64,000 nt of DNA from a virus. This document shows positions 12,732 through 20,800 of the stretch, one piece after another. The notes under the pieces were generated by a model, which was given only the letters and a program-made list of their open reading frames with translations, was not told where the DNA came from and made no database searches. Location: positions 1 through 64,000 of the IMG/VR virus record IMGVR_UViG_3300023116_000009. One strand, written 5' to 3'. A program made the translations under genes and the position numbers. How positions within the stretch are numbered: position 1 is the first letter of the stretch; every line of letters begins with the position of its first letter.

Positions 12732-12939
12732 AATGTTCCTCGATTCGGAGAAGATACTCATGTCGAGTATGCAATTTATTATACAGGCGAGAGATGAGTT
12801 TGACATCTCCCGCATGTGCCGCTTCTGATTGTGTCATATACTGCATTGACGAGATCAATACAGACAATTCTTGCGGAGTCAGTTCAAATGTCGAATTCTT
12901 CAATGAAATAATCCACGGTAACTTCAAGTTCAGCAGCAC
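12715..12939 (-). CDS. helical small protein, 74 aa (or 62 aa from a TTG)
   Basis: The coherent part begins at LKNSTFELTPQELSVLISSM, followed by QYMTQSEAAHAGDVKLISRL and a basic helix. The first 12 residues of the longest frame overlap the upstream gene and look like shadow sequence, so a TTG at 12903 may be the real start. Predicted all-helical; unrecognised. Confidence 0.5.
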   Translation of the reverse strand: MLLNLKLPWIISLKNSTFELTPQELSVLISSMQYMTQSEAAHAGDVKLISRLYNKLHTRHEYLLRIEEHYEHDL

Positions 12940-13021
12940 GTTTCTCTAGTTCAATAGCACACCTATGTGCTTCTTCTGCCGCTTTTTCGTCAAACAGATC
13001 GTATGTTGAATCAAAAAACAC
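12884..13021 (-). CDS. small helical protein with a GTG start, 45 aa
   Basis: The GTG start (VFFDSTYDLFDEKAAEEAHR) is favoured over the longer ATG frame. A textbook Shine-Dalgarno AAGGAGG ends 9 nt before the GTG, and this start avoids a long overlap with the 58-aa gene upstream. The body is a charged Ala/Glu-rich helix (CAIELEKRAAELEVTVDYF). Unrecognised. Confidence 0.6.
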   Translation of the reverse strand: MFFDSTYDLFDEKAAEEAHRCAIELEKRAAELEVTVDYFIEEFDI

Positions 13022-13187
13022 AGGATGCTTCCTCCTTAGAATGATATGGTCCGTACACATCGTATCCACCATCGCTGAAAGATAGTTCTACATACCATCC
13101 TTCTTCGTCATGATCACAATCCATCTGTGTCTCATACGCATATTCATCAACGTAATACACACTTCTGTCGATTACTCTCGTATACAT
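13011..13187 (-). CDS. acidic Tyr-rich small protein, 58 aa
   Basis: MYTRVIDRSVYYVDEYAYET, then CDHDEEGWYVELSFSDGGYD and VYGPYHSKEEASCVF. The GWYV and GPYHSKEEA pattern resembles small phage proteins that fold as a beta sheet plus helix (WYVE.SF..G...YGPY.S.EEA), function unknown. It ends inside the Shine-Dalgarno region of the next gene, which indicates coupling. Confidence 0.65.
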   Translation of the reverse strand: MYTRVIDRSVYYVDEYAYETQMDCDHDEEGWYVELSFSDGGYDVYGPYHSKEEASCVF

Positions 13188-13218
13188 GGTGGAAACTCCG
13201 TGAACGTGGTTGAACAGT

Positions 13219-13419
13219 TTAGATCTTAGGTCTTTTTTGTTGGATTGTCAAGCGCACGTCAGATCCCCAATCGTTCATTTTGGTGATACCACCAAATGAT
13301 AATTCAAGATCTGTATCATGCCACTTCAGTTCTCTGATGAAATCTCGATCAATATTGATTCGCAGATCACCATCATCATCATACCAGTATGTGAAATACT
13401 CTTGAATATTTGGTTTCAT
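13219..13419 (-). CDS. small protein, 66 aa
   Basis: MKPNIQEYFTYWYDDDGDLR followed by INIDRDFIRELKWHDTDLEL and a C-terminal LTIQQKRPKI. Alternating beta-type pattern, acidic N-terminal half. Unrecognised; part of the small-gene operon. Confidence 0.65.
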   Translation of the reverse strand: MKPNIQEYFTYWYDDDGDLRINIDRDFIRELKWHDTDLELSFGGITKMNDWGSDVRLTIQQKRPKI

Positions 13420-13431
13420 AGTATTATGTAT

Positions 13432-13965
13432 TCAGTTTCCGCGTTTAAGGTAATCCTTATTCACTTTTGATGTGGTTTTGTTCTTACCACCATTGAAAAT
13501 AGTGAAGAACTCTAGATCATCTTGCTTGGCAAGATACTGTACGGCACGGAGCAGGGATTCAAGATTGTCTCCCAATGCTCCCATACCTGTATTGCATTTC
13601 TTGCACAACCATCCACGGAATTCTCCTGTGTCATGATCATGGTCACACTGCCATCCCCATGTACCATCTACACCATCAGGAACAGATGCTTTGTTCTTGT
13701 ACACTGGTTTGGTGCAGATAGCACATTTATCACCATATGCAGGGCGTGGATGGTTCTTCAGGATCGTCTTTTTAACATTAGCGAGTTCCTTACTAATACG
13801 AGTGCTACAAGTATCGCAATATGTGTTAACACGTAGACGATAACCATCTTTTGTAAATCGATTGGCATACCAAGAGAATTCTACATTGTCTTTTCTAGCA
13901 TTACATGATGAGCACACACAGGTGCCCTCTGGAATGTTGTCGAGATTCTTACCCACGGATGGCAT
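13432..13965 (-). CDS. endonuclease VII family protein (gp49-like)
   Basis: This 177-aa protein carries the recombination endonuclease VII signature. It has CAIC at 81-84, WQCDHDHDTGEFRGWLC at 105-121 with the catalytic Asp-His pair, and CKKCNTGMGALGDN at 121-134. The paired cysteines bind the structural zinc and the C-terminal Asn/Gly segment completes the His-Me finger core. An N-terminal CVCSSC ... CDTC pair suggests a second zinc site. T4 gp49 resolves branched DNA during packaging and repair; a junction-resolving or HNH-nicking role is likely here. It overlaps the gene upstream by 17 nt. Confidence 0.85.
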   Translation of the reverse strand: MPSVGKNLDNIPEGTCVCSSCNARKDNVEFSWYANRFTKDGYRLRVNTYCDTCSTRISKELANVKKTILKNHPRPAYGDKCAICTKPVYKNKASVPDGVDGTWGWQCDHDHDTGEFRGWLCKKCNTGMGALGDNLESLLRAVQYLAKQDDLEFFTIFNGGKNKTTSKVNKDYLKRGN

Positions 13966-14224
13966 TGGCGATTGAATTCTTGATAATATTATAAATCAAA
14001 AATGCACCAGTGACTTGCCACCATGTGACACTCAATCCAATGGCATACACAAGAAGTGCCCAAATAATAGTGGACAGGACTGCAGTGGCAACAAATCCTC
14101 CAATGATTTTACCGAATGACTCACCAAGTTCTTCTGCTCGGAGTTTCAGTCGTTCTTCCTCAGTCATGTTCATCTCTTTGATGGTTTTGATGAGTTGTTC
14201 AGGTGTAACGTCTTTATTCTTCAT
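13949..14224 (-). CDS. membrane protein with two hydrophobic segments, 91 aa
   Basis: Start MKNKDVTPEQLIKTIKEMNM is followed by a charged helix and then two hydrophobic stretches (FVATAVLSTIIWALLVYAI at ~45-63; a second ending FLIYNIIKNSI). The N-terminal half is probably cytoplasmic. It overlaps the upstream gene by 11 nt. Possibly a host-membrane-acting protein; unrecognised. Confidence 0.65.
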   Translation of the reverse strand: MKNKDVTPEQLIKTIKEMNMTEEERLKLRAEELGESFGKIIGGFVATAVLSTIIWALLVYAIGLSVTWWQVTGAFLIYNIIKNSIANAIRG

Positions 14225-14612
14225 GGTCACCAAGGAACGTTTCACATGCTAGTGTATCACAAGGAGGACACTCATGGGGTTCATTGGCACTGTTCCAGAA
14301 CTTCTGATTTGCTGCTAGGAGTGCCTCTTCTACTTCCTGTCTAAATGACGGACGAGGGATGAAGATATCATCCATATCACGTTTGTATTCAGGATACTTC
14401 TGCTCAAATTCAAACTCTGCATCATACAACAGGGATTGCACGATGTCGTTGATAACATCAAGTGTTCCTGCGGTGAGTTCTTCCCACTTATATTTGGGGA
14501 ACATATCATCCTTCACACGATCCAGTAATGCTTTCTTGCAATACCAACGGGAATCAAACATCGTAGTGAATGCTTCCCAATCTTCTTGGGTTTTGAAATT
14601 AGGAATTGTCAT
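14214..14612 (-). CDS. unknown protein, 132 aa, with a Cys-rich C-terminus
   Basis: Start MTIPNFKTQEDWEAFTTMFD is supported by GGAG 8 nt upstream. The body is helical and charged. The end (NEPHECPPCDTLACETF) contains three Cys and a His close together, a possible metal site or redox motif (CPPC). Unrecognised. Its ATG overlaps the upstream stop as ATGA. Confidence 0.65.
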   Translation of the reverse strand: MTIPNFKTQEDWEAFTTMFDSRWYCKKALLDRVKDDMFPKYKWEELTAGTLDVINDIVQSLLYDAEFEFEQKYPEYKRDMDDIFIPRPSFRQEVEEALLAANQKFWNSANEPHECPPCDTLACETFLGDHEE

Positions 14613-14845
14613 TTGTTTTCTCCACAGTAAAGGAAATACTTGTACTCGGCAAATCGAGATGTGTTCCATCGTACTATATCACATCCTTTGTACGTGTCAA
14701 CCACCTCAGCATGGGATTCCATGAATGTTTCGTCTTCACCACCAGAGAGCATTGCAATGCCCAGGATGGCGATACCCATTAATCCAACAGTAAATGCCAC
14801 ACCACGCATAAACTCTTTGAGTGCTGCTTTATCATCTTCAGTCAT
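14609..14845 (-). CDS. small single-pass membrane protein, 78 aa
   Basis: Start MTEDDKAALKEFMRGVAFTV is chosen because it gives an 8-nt overlap with the upstream gene instead of a long one. A hydrophobic helix (GVAFTVGLMGIAILGIAML, ~15-33) is followed by a soluble tail with two Cys (KGCDIVRW ... YFLYCGENK). Unrecognised. Confidence 0.6.
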   Translation of the reverse strand: MTEDDKAALKEFMRGVAFTVGLMGIAILGIAMLSGGEDETFMESHAEVVDTYKGCDIVRWNTSRFAEYKYFLYCGENK

Positions 14846-15098
14846 AGGTAGATGCCAGAAATACTTTGATTGTTTGTCCATCATCCTGTAGTGATACTTG
14901 AACGTTACTACATTCATAACGAACATACTCACGTCCATCACTACCAATCACCTCTACACGGGTGACATCAGGATAGTTCTTGATGAAATCACCATTAGAC
15001 ATTTCGATATCATCTAGTGAGGTATCAATATCAAATCCATCATATGTGGTGTCTAACCACGGAGCATCATCTTTGTCAGGTAGATTGAATTCAGTCAT
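14838..15098 (-). CDS. acidic protein, 86 aa
   Basis: MTEFNLPDKDDAPWLDTTYD and a long acidic N-terminal half, then a beta-rich C-terminal half (TRVEVIGSDGREYVRYECS, then VQVSLQDDGQTIKVFLAS). Unrecognised; overlaps both neighbours, as in translational coupling. Confidence 0.65.
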   Translation of the reverse strand: MTEFNLPDKDDAPWLDTTYDGFDIDTSLDDIEMSNGDFIKNYPDVTRVEVIGSDGREYVRYECSNVQVSLQDDGQTIKVFLASTYD

Positions 15099-15243
15099 TG
15101 AAACTCTCCTGAAACTGTTTCCAACGTTTGTCTAGTTGACTGTCCATCCATCCCCATACACCATGTTCCATACCATCAACACCAGCAACTTCAATCTCAT
15201 CTTGAATGAGACGGCGGAGCATTTGAATTTGTTCGTCAGTCAT
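15091..15243 (-). CDS. small helical protein, 50 aa
   Basis: MTDEQIQMLRRLIQDEIEVA, then HGVWGWMDSQLDKRWKQFQE. It overlaps its neighbours at both ends (ATGA with the upstream stop, 8 nt with the downstream start), which supports it as a true gene. Unrecognised. Confidence 0.65.
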   Translation of the reverse strand: MTDEQIQMLRRLIQDEIEVAGVDGMEHGVWGWMDSQLDKRWKQFQESFND

Positions 15244-15455
15244 TTGAGTTTTGCCCATTCAGTAATGTTTGAATCATTACCCTCGTAGGAGTAATTGACA
15301 TACAGATTGTCACCACCAATATTCATGTGATACATCTTACCATCATTCATGTAGATGCCGAGCCATACAGCACGACCTTCCTCCATCGTTTCATAATGCA
15401 CCATGCGTACATCTTCCAGCACAATCTCGTCTGGGTTCTTCACAAAATGACTCAT
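15240..15455 (-). CDS. small protein, 71 aa
   Basis: MSHFVKNPDEIVLEDVRMVH followed by beta-type segments (GRAVWLGIYMNDGKMYHMNI). Stop and next start overlap as ATGA. Unrecognised. Confidence 0.65.
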   Translation of the reverse strand: MSHFVKNPDEIVLEDVRMVHYETMEEGRAVWLGIYMNDGKMYHMNIGGDNLYVNYSYEGNDSNITEWAKLK

Positions 15456-15739
15456 TCGAATCCCTCCACTGGGAATTGTTTAGGTTGAGTGTAGTACAGT
15501 TCATCACGCCAGTTACGACCACAAATGTCAAAGGTAAATCCTAACTTACCGAGAGAGAATAGGAATGAGAACAGTTTACCATATCCCATAGTGATTTGGA
15601 GATATGGCCATTCGATCCAATTACCATACTCACCGATGTCAAATGCCACCTGAAGTAGGGAATAACTTTTAGTTGTGAGCACAGTCATATAGTATTCTGT
15701 GCCGTAGTCCTCACGTTTGCCAAATTGAATGATTTTCAT
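15452..15739 (-). CDS. unknown protein, 95 aa
   Basis: MKIIQFGKREDYGTEYYMTV with later YGNWIEWPYLQITMGYGKLF. Aromatic-rich, moderately hydrophobic (LFSFLFSLGKLGFTFDI), perhaps membrane-associated. ATGA overlaps on both sides. Unrecognised. Confidence 0.65.
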   Translation of the reverse strand: MKIIQFGKREDYGTEYYMTVLTTKSYSLLQVAFDIGEYGNWIEWPYLQITMGYGKLFSFLFSLGKLGFTFDICGRNWRDELYYTQPKQFPVEGFE

Positions 15740-16308
15740 GCTACACCATCTAGTTTGGATTGCTCATACAAATCTACCATTTCTTCAAGTTGATTGTCAG
15801 TGAATTTGGCAAACTTTTGGAAACGGCGATAGAGTGACCAGTAACGTTGTTCCCATGTAGGATCGTTGCTGGTATCACCATTTGTTACAATAGTGCCGTG
15901 AGGATCAGTAATTTCCCAGGCATCTTCAAGAATTGTACCCATCGGACCTTTATTCAGTTTTGCCCATTCTTCATCTGCTTTTTTGAATTCCTCATACTTA
16001 CTACGGAGATCTTCATCCATAGTCAGTTCATACTCTTTACAGACCTTACGTTGATCTTCCTCAAGCACCATATCATTGAACACCAATGACATAGCACCAC
16101 TGCGAATAGATTGTGGGCACATACCCACACACAGCATGAACTTCTCAAATAATTTGAAGTACTGTCGTGCGTTGAGGTCTTGTGCAGGTGCAGTGATCAC
16201 ATAATGCTCTTCAGGGAGCATATCATCAGCAATAGTAGATCCAAACCCACTGTAAGTAGGTGTCCAGGTAGAGTCAAACTTTAGTTCAACAGTTGCTTCA
16301 TAAGTCAT
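15736..16308 (-). CDS. unknown protein, 190 aa
   Basis: MTYEATVELKFDSTWTPTYS, then a helical, charged centre (YEEFKKADEEWAKLNKGPMG) and a Trp/Arg-rich segment (TWEQRYWSLYRRFQKFAKF). One of the larger genes of the operon. Overlaps both neighbours by 4 nt. No family recognised. Confidence 0.65.
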   Translation of the reverse strand: MTYEATVELKFDSTWTPTYSGFGSTIADDMLPEEHYVITAPAQDLNARQYFKLFEKFMLCVGMCPQSIRSGAMSLVFNDMVLEEDQRKVCKEYELTMDEDLRSKYEEFKKADEEWAKLNKGPMGTILEDAWEITDPHGTIVTNGDTSNDPTWEQRYWSLYRRFQKFAKFTDNQLEEMVDLYEQSKLDGVA

Positions 16309-16775
16309 GAATAGAGTCCTGTAATTGTGTCAACGTCAGCAGGTCGAAATGCTCTCACTGGTGCAATCCAGTTGTAAGACATCACTGTGTCGTTGGTGTC
16401 TGTATCATACCATATATCACCGTCTCTGTCATCATGTGGGTGTTCAAGTCCTAACGCATGACCCCACTCATGCAAATACACATACTTCTTATCATCAGAA
16501 CGTTTTTTGACTAGGATAGTATATCCTTTCTCTGTTGGTATGCACAGACCAGAAGCATAACCATATGGTTCTGGCATAGCATTTTGCTCATAGAATGCAA
16601 CCTCAGCATGTTTTGGTTTCTTCAACACCTTGATGTCAAATGATACTATCTCATCTGTGGTTGCAATCATGTTACGAGTGAACCTCGTTGGACTATCAAC
16701 ATACACCTTGAGGATATTATCATCCAAGAATTGAGAGGTGTGTTCATAGTTACGAGGATAGATTAGTTCTTCCAT
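16305..16775 (-). CDS. metzincin-type zinc metalloprotease
   Basis: This 156-aa protein contains the complete zinc-binding signature HEWGHALGLEH (residues 102-112) followed by P-H-D, and a downstream Met-turn motif VMSYN (131-135). HExxHxxGxxH plus a Met-turn defines metzincins; the matrixin/serralysin groups have this exact spacing. No secretion signal is visible, so it probably acts inside the infected cell or is packaged. The start overlaps the upstream stop as TGATG and the end overlaps the next gene by 4 nt. Substrate unknown; host regulatory proteins or phage assembly proteins are possible targets. Confidence 0.8.
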   Translation of the reverse strand: MEELIYPRNYEHTSQFLDDNILKVYVDSPTRFTRNMIATTDEIVSFDIKVLKKPKHAEVAFYEQNAMPEPYGYASGLCIPTEKGYTILVKKRSDDKKYVYLHEWGHALGLEHPHDDRDGDIWYDTDTNDTVMSYNWIAPVRAFRPADVDTITGLYS

Positions 16776-16960
16776 CAGCACTCATCATGCGGGAGATAAT
16801 CTGGTGCTTCTACCTCTTCTTTCTTCACGTAACGGATATTGTAAGGAGAATTGAAGAAACGACGGAAAGCGACCACAGTAATAAGCAGCGCCGAAGAGAC
16901 GCCAACAAGACCAAGGAAGGTAACAGCATCGCCAGTGAAAGAGTAAGTGTCAGGAGTCAT
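16775..16960 (-). CDS. single-pass membrane protein, 61 aa
   Basis: MTPDTYSFTGDAVTFLGLVG continues into a hydrophobic helix (VSSALLITVVAFRRFF, to ~residue 36) and ends with an acidic tail (KKEEVEAPDYLPHDEC). It lies immediately upstream of the metalloprotease with overlapping stop/start. It could be a membrane partner of the protease, but only context supports that. Confidence 0.65.
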   Translation of the reverse strand: MTPDTYSFTGDAVTFLGLVGVSSALLITVVAFRRFFNSPYNIRYVKKEEVEAPDYLPHDEC

Positions 16961-17043
16961 CGGTAAATTGCTTTAAAGAACAGAATGATACCAGCAACAG
17001 TCATGATGCCAGTAAGGAGGAGAGAAGTGTTAGTTACGTCCAT
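16957..17043 (-). CDS. tiny membrane protein, 28 aa
   Basis: MDVTNTSLLLTGIMTVAGII followed by LFFKAIYR. A single transmembrane helix. Its stop overlaps the next ATG as ATGA and it lies right after the upstream gene, which favours a true gene over chance. Confidence 0.5.
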   Translation of the reverse strand: MDVTNTSLLLTGIMTVAGIILFFKAIYR

Positions 17044-17045
17044 GA

Positions 17046-17456
17046 TCAGCGAATGTAGAGGTAACCACCAGACCAATCAGCGTTGCCAAGCAACCAGTTC
17101 AGGTCTTCGTCCTGCAGCAGAGAGTAACGAGCAATCTTTGCAGGTGCCTTGATGCTAGCAGGTTTGAACACGTCACCCGTCTCACGATCAATGAAGGCGT
17201 GGACGCTGGAGGAACCACCGCTGTCCTTCATCATGACCTTGAGGTAACGGCGACCACGCTTGATGTAGAACTCAATAGGAGCACCATTCTCGATGATCTC
17301 AGCGATCTTGGACTGGTGGTAGTCCATGTTGATCTCATTGTCGATGCTACGCTGGTGAGCACGGATCTGGTAGTCCTTGAAGTTCATGTACAGGGCATCG
17401 CAGAGCATCACGGTGTAGTCCTCGATCTTCTCTGCTGCCAGGGTGGTGTTGATCAT
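17046..17456 (-). CDS. conserved phage-type hypothetical protein, 136 aa
   Basis: Start MINTTLAAEKIEDYTVMLCD is preferred because AAGGGGA lies upstream; the longer frame begins in the likely promoter (TACAAT near 17480). The C-terminal half (SSVHAFIDRETGDVFKPASI, then KAPAKIARYSLL and WSGGYLYIR) is recognisable as a widespread phage family of unknown function (VHAF.D..TG.VFKPAS..APAK). Confidence 0.75.
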   Translation of the reverse strand: MINTTLAAEKIEDYTVMLCDALYMNFKDYQIRAHQRSIDNEINMDYHQSKIAEIIENGAPIEFYIKRGRRYLKVMMKDSGGSSSVHAFIDRETGDVFKPASIKAPAKIARYSLLQDEDLNWLLGNADWSGGYLYIR

Positions 17457-17537
17457 TGGGTGTGTCCCCTTGAGTACCTTCATATTGTAGGGCACACCTC
17501 GTCCTTGGCGACCTGCTGTGTGGCGGTCTGTAGAGTG

Positions 17538-17756
17538 TCACTGTGACATCTCTTCGACTGTCTGCATGATCTCCTGTCTGGTAGGTGCAGCAGGTTTAGG
17601 ATTATCAGATTGAATTTGCTTGACAACCTCAATGCCACCTTTGATACGAGCACGAAAATCTTTGAGTTTATCCAGTTCTTCTTGCTTCTCAGAGATATCC
17701 GAGTTAACTGCTCTCAATTGATTTTCAAGGTTTTCTAGATACTGTTGGAATTCCAT
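17538..17756 (-). CDS. small coiled-coil protein, 72 aa
   Basis: MEFQQYLENLENQLRAVNSD, then heptad-like Leu/Glu/Lys residues (ISEKQEELDKLKDFRARIKG), so a coiled coil over residues ~1-45. It ends APTRQEIMQTVEEMSQ. First gene of the minus-strand block, divergent from the 1478-aa fibre gene. Unrecognised. Confidence 0.65.
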   Translation of the reverse strand: MEFQQYLENLENQLRAVNSDISEKQEELDKLKDFRARIKGGIEVVKQIQSDNPKPAAPTRQEIMQTVEEMSQ

Positions 17757-17763
17757 ATAAATA
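17756..17763 (+). promoter_or_regulatory. T4-type late promoter TATAAATA
   Basis: An exact T4 late consensus on the plus strand, 57 nt before the ATG of the 1478-aa structural gene. A second near-match CATAAATA lies at 17787-17794. This fits late expression of a gene that runs opposite to the other fibre genes. Confidence 0.75.
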
Positions 17764-17819
17764 ACGGATTGACTAAACTACTATACCATAAATAAAGAGA
17801 AAAGGCAACCCTAATACTC

Positions 17820-20800
17820 ATGGCAGTAAAACTATTTAATAGGATTGGATTAAGACGTGACTTAGACCTTGGCGACTTACTGAATCCTGAAGTAGCATTA
17901 AATAATGTATTGGGTACAATGGTGGACGAGGGAACGTTCACTGTTGAAGATATCGAACCAATCAAAAATATTTACGTTACTGATATTACATCATCAACAT
18001 TCTTAACTCTTGTAGGAATCACTGTAGAGTTCACTCCTATCGTTATTGATGAAGAAACTGGTTTACCTGCTGTGGGTAATGCAGATAACCCTGTAGCATA
18101 CAGACCCTTTGTTAAGATTAAGAATAGATTAGATACAGCATACTTTACAACAGGTGAACCATTCTTCTATGGTGGTGATGGTCCTGTCGCAACATATTAT
18201 GATGCAAATAAGATTATTAGATTGCCAGATTCACTGGTACTTGGTAAGGTATATCAAATTGGTGATGTCGTATTATCAAATAATAATATTTACAGAGTAG
18301 TTTTACCTAACTCTAGCACATCCGTTCAACTGTCTCACATTAGTGGTTCTCAGGATGGTTTCTTATATCAAAGAGCATATGATGCTAAAGAGGTGTATTT
18401 TAATGGGCAGTATGACCCAATTACTGGTGAGGACAGGACAGAAAGCGATAACTTCTGGGAACGTGGATTCTTCTTATATGGAGATAAGATCAGGGATTCC
18501 TATCTATCATCATATGGTGGTGTGAAATGGAATGGATACTTTAAACCAACTGTATCTGGTTCACACAGATTCTTTATTAGATCTACTGGCAATGTTCAGT
18601 TCAAGTTCCAAGATCCATCAGTATTATCATCCTCACCCGCAAAGTATGGTCAACCAAATCCATCGTATGTTGCAGGAATAAGTGGTGGAACTACTAATCA
18701 ACAGACCTGGAGAGCAACACTATATTCCAATTTGACTGATACTACAAGAAAATTTGTAGAACTTTGGTTTGAGACAGCGTTAACTCTTGCAACTGATGAC
18801 TTAGTATATGTTGAATCACTACAAGGTCAATTAGTAAGTAAGCAATATAGAATTTCCACATTAAATCCATCTGGTGAACTTTCTTCAGTAGATAGAATAT
18901 GGATCGAAGTAACTGAAGATTTCAACCGTAAGAATGTCGAACTAAATCAACTCCCAACAGTTAATACAACTGGTAATTGGGATGCTAGTACTGGCAACAA
19001 GTCAAGTATTAGATACTATCCATATGAAAGAAGAGCATTAAAGACATATCTAAATTCAATTTATAAAAATTTAGAGTTACCCTCGTCTGCATATACTATT
19101 TCCAACAACACAATTACATTTACTGGAGCAACTGCAGATTATTATTATATGCAGTTCATGATTAATGATTACATTTATGATTATAGACAAAGAGGCACAG
19201 AAACTCACGGTGCTAGAAGATTTATTGTTACCAGTTTAAACGATAATACAAAAACAGTAACAGTTGCAATTGATGCTGGATATACTGGAGTTAATACTTC
19301 ATCAAATAATGATCAACTAGCAAGGTGGGATCCACCAAATTTATTTGTTTGGGACGCCACATTTGGTGAACTTGTTGATCAGACATATAATACTGGTGCA
19401 ATAAACGATATCATTTCTGGTACAACACGCACAAACAATTTGCACTTTGTTGCTAGATTTGGTAAAAATGGAGATGATGGCATTAGAACCAAATATATTA
19501 CCATTAATCAGTTCATTCCACAGTATGAAGAACATGCTTTTGAGTTGTCATTCTTTATGAAGGATGAGGATATCCCATTTGATTTAGATGTAGAAAACAA
19601 AGGAATTATTTTCTATTATGCTGATGAAAATAGTGGATATGACCCTATCAATTATAAACACTTATATGATCCAGATTATGAATTCTATCAAATTGGCGAC
19701 TTTAAAACATTCTTAGACAACACTATTCCTCTTGGTGGTACTAGTAGAGAACAAGGTATCAGTCAAAGAACTTTTGGTGGTGAACAGTTACTTACTGCTG
19801 GTGATCAATACTCTACTTTCTACACAACGTTACCACTTCAATCAATTTATGAACCTCCAGTAAGATGGAATGACGTTGCTACATTTGAAGGCACTGGAGT
19901 TACTGCTGGTGTGAGAAGAGTTAGTATTAGTGATGTTGTAAACATTGAAGTTGGTAACTTTGTAGTCCAGAATAATGCTGCTGACTTCTATGAAGAAAAT
20001 CCAATCTTACCAGCAGGAACAAGAGTAGTAGAAGTTCTGAATAGTGCAAATGCTATTAGTGGAGATGCTATCATCAGTAGAGTTCCCAGTTCTACTAATA
20101 GTAGCACTGCATTATGGTTCTTTAATCATCGTGGATTTGTAACCACAGCATATGTTTTTGCAAAGGGAGATGAAGGCACTCTTGCTCTTGGTGCTAACAG
20201 AATATACTGTCATCCAGATTTCCCAGTCAATACTGTTGTATACCCATTAAATAGTGGTTCTGATACTTCATTTGCTTTCTATGATACAAAATCAAGGACT
20301 ACATTATTCAATACTGTAATCACAGCAAGTACAGCAGTTGGTACTAGTAATAACTTTACATCTAATGGTGTTACAGTTACATATACAAAAACAAGTGCTA
20401 CTACCTTAGAAGTTACTGGTGAAGGATTTGGTTATGTATTGAGATATAAAGCAGGGGATTTTAGTGAAGTTAAGAAAGGAATGGTATTTGTATCTAATAG
20501 AGATTCATCTACTCAAACATTCTATAGAAGAATTGAAGGAATTGAAGATTTTAATAATGACAATGCTGGATATATTTACTTCAACAATCCATATACAAAT
20601 TTAACTAGTGGCAACATGTTTGCTGCAGTATATTATGATAAAGGAATTGATATTGTAAAACCATTAGAGTCATATTGTAATGGCATTACATGTTCACAAA
20701 ACAACTATCAGAATGAAACTGTCACCAATGAGGATGGGGAACAGGAAGTTGTAACTTATCCAAAGACAGATTATATTTTACCAACAGTTTATGAATCTCT

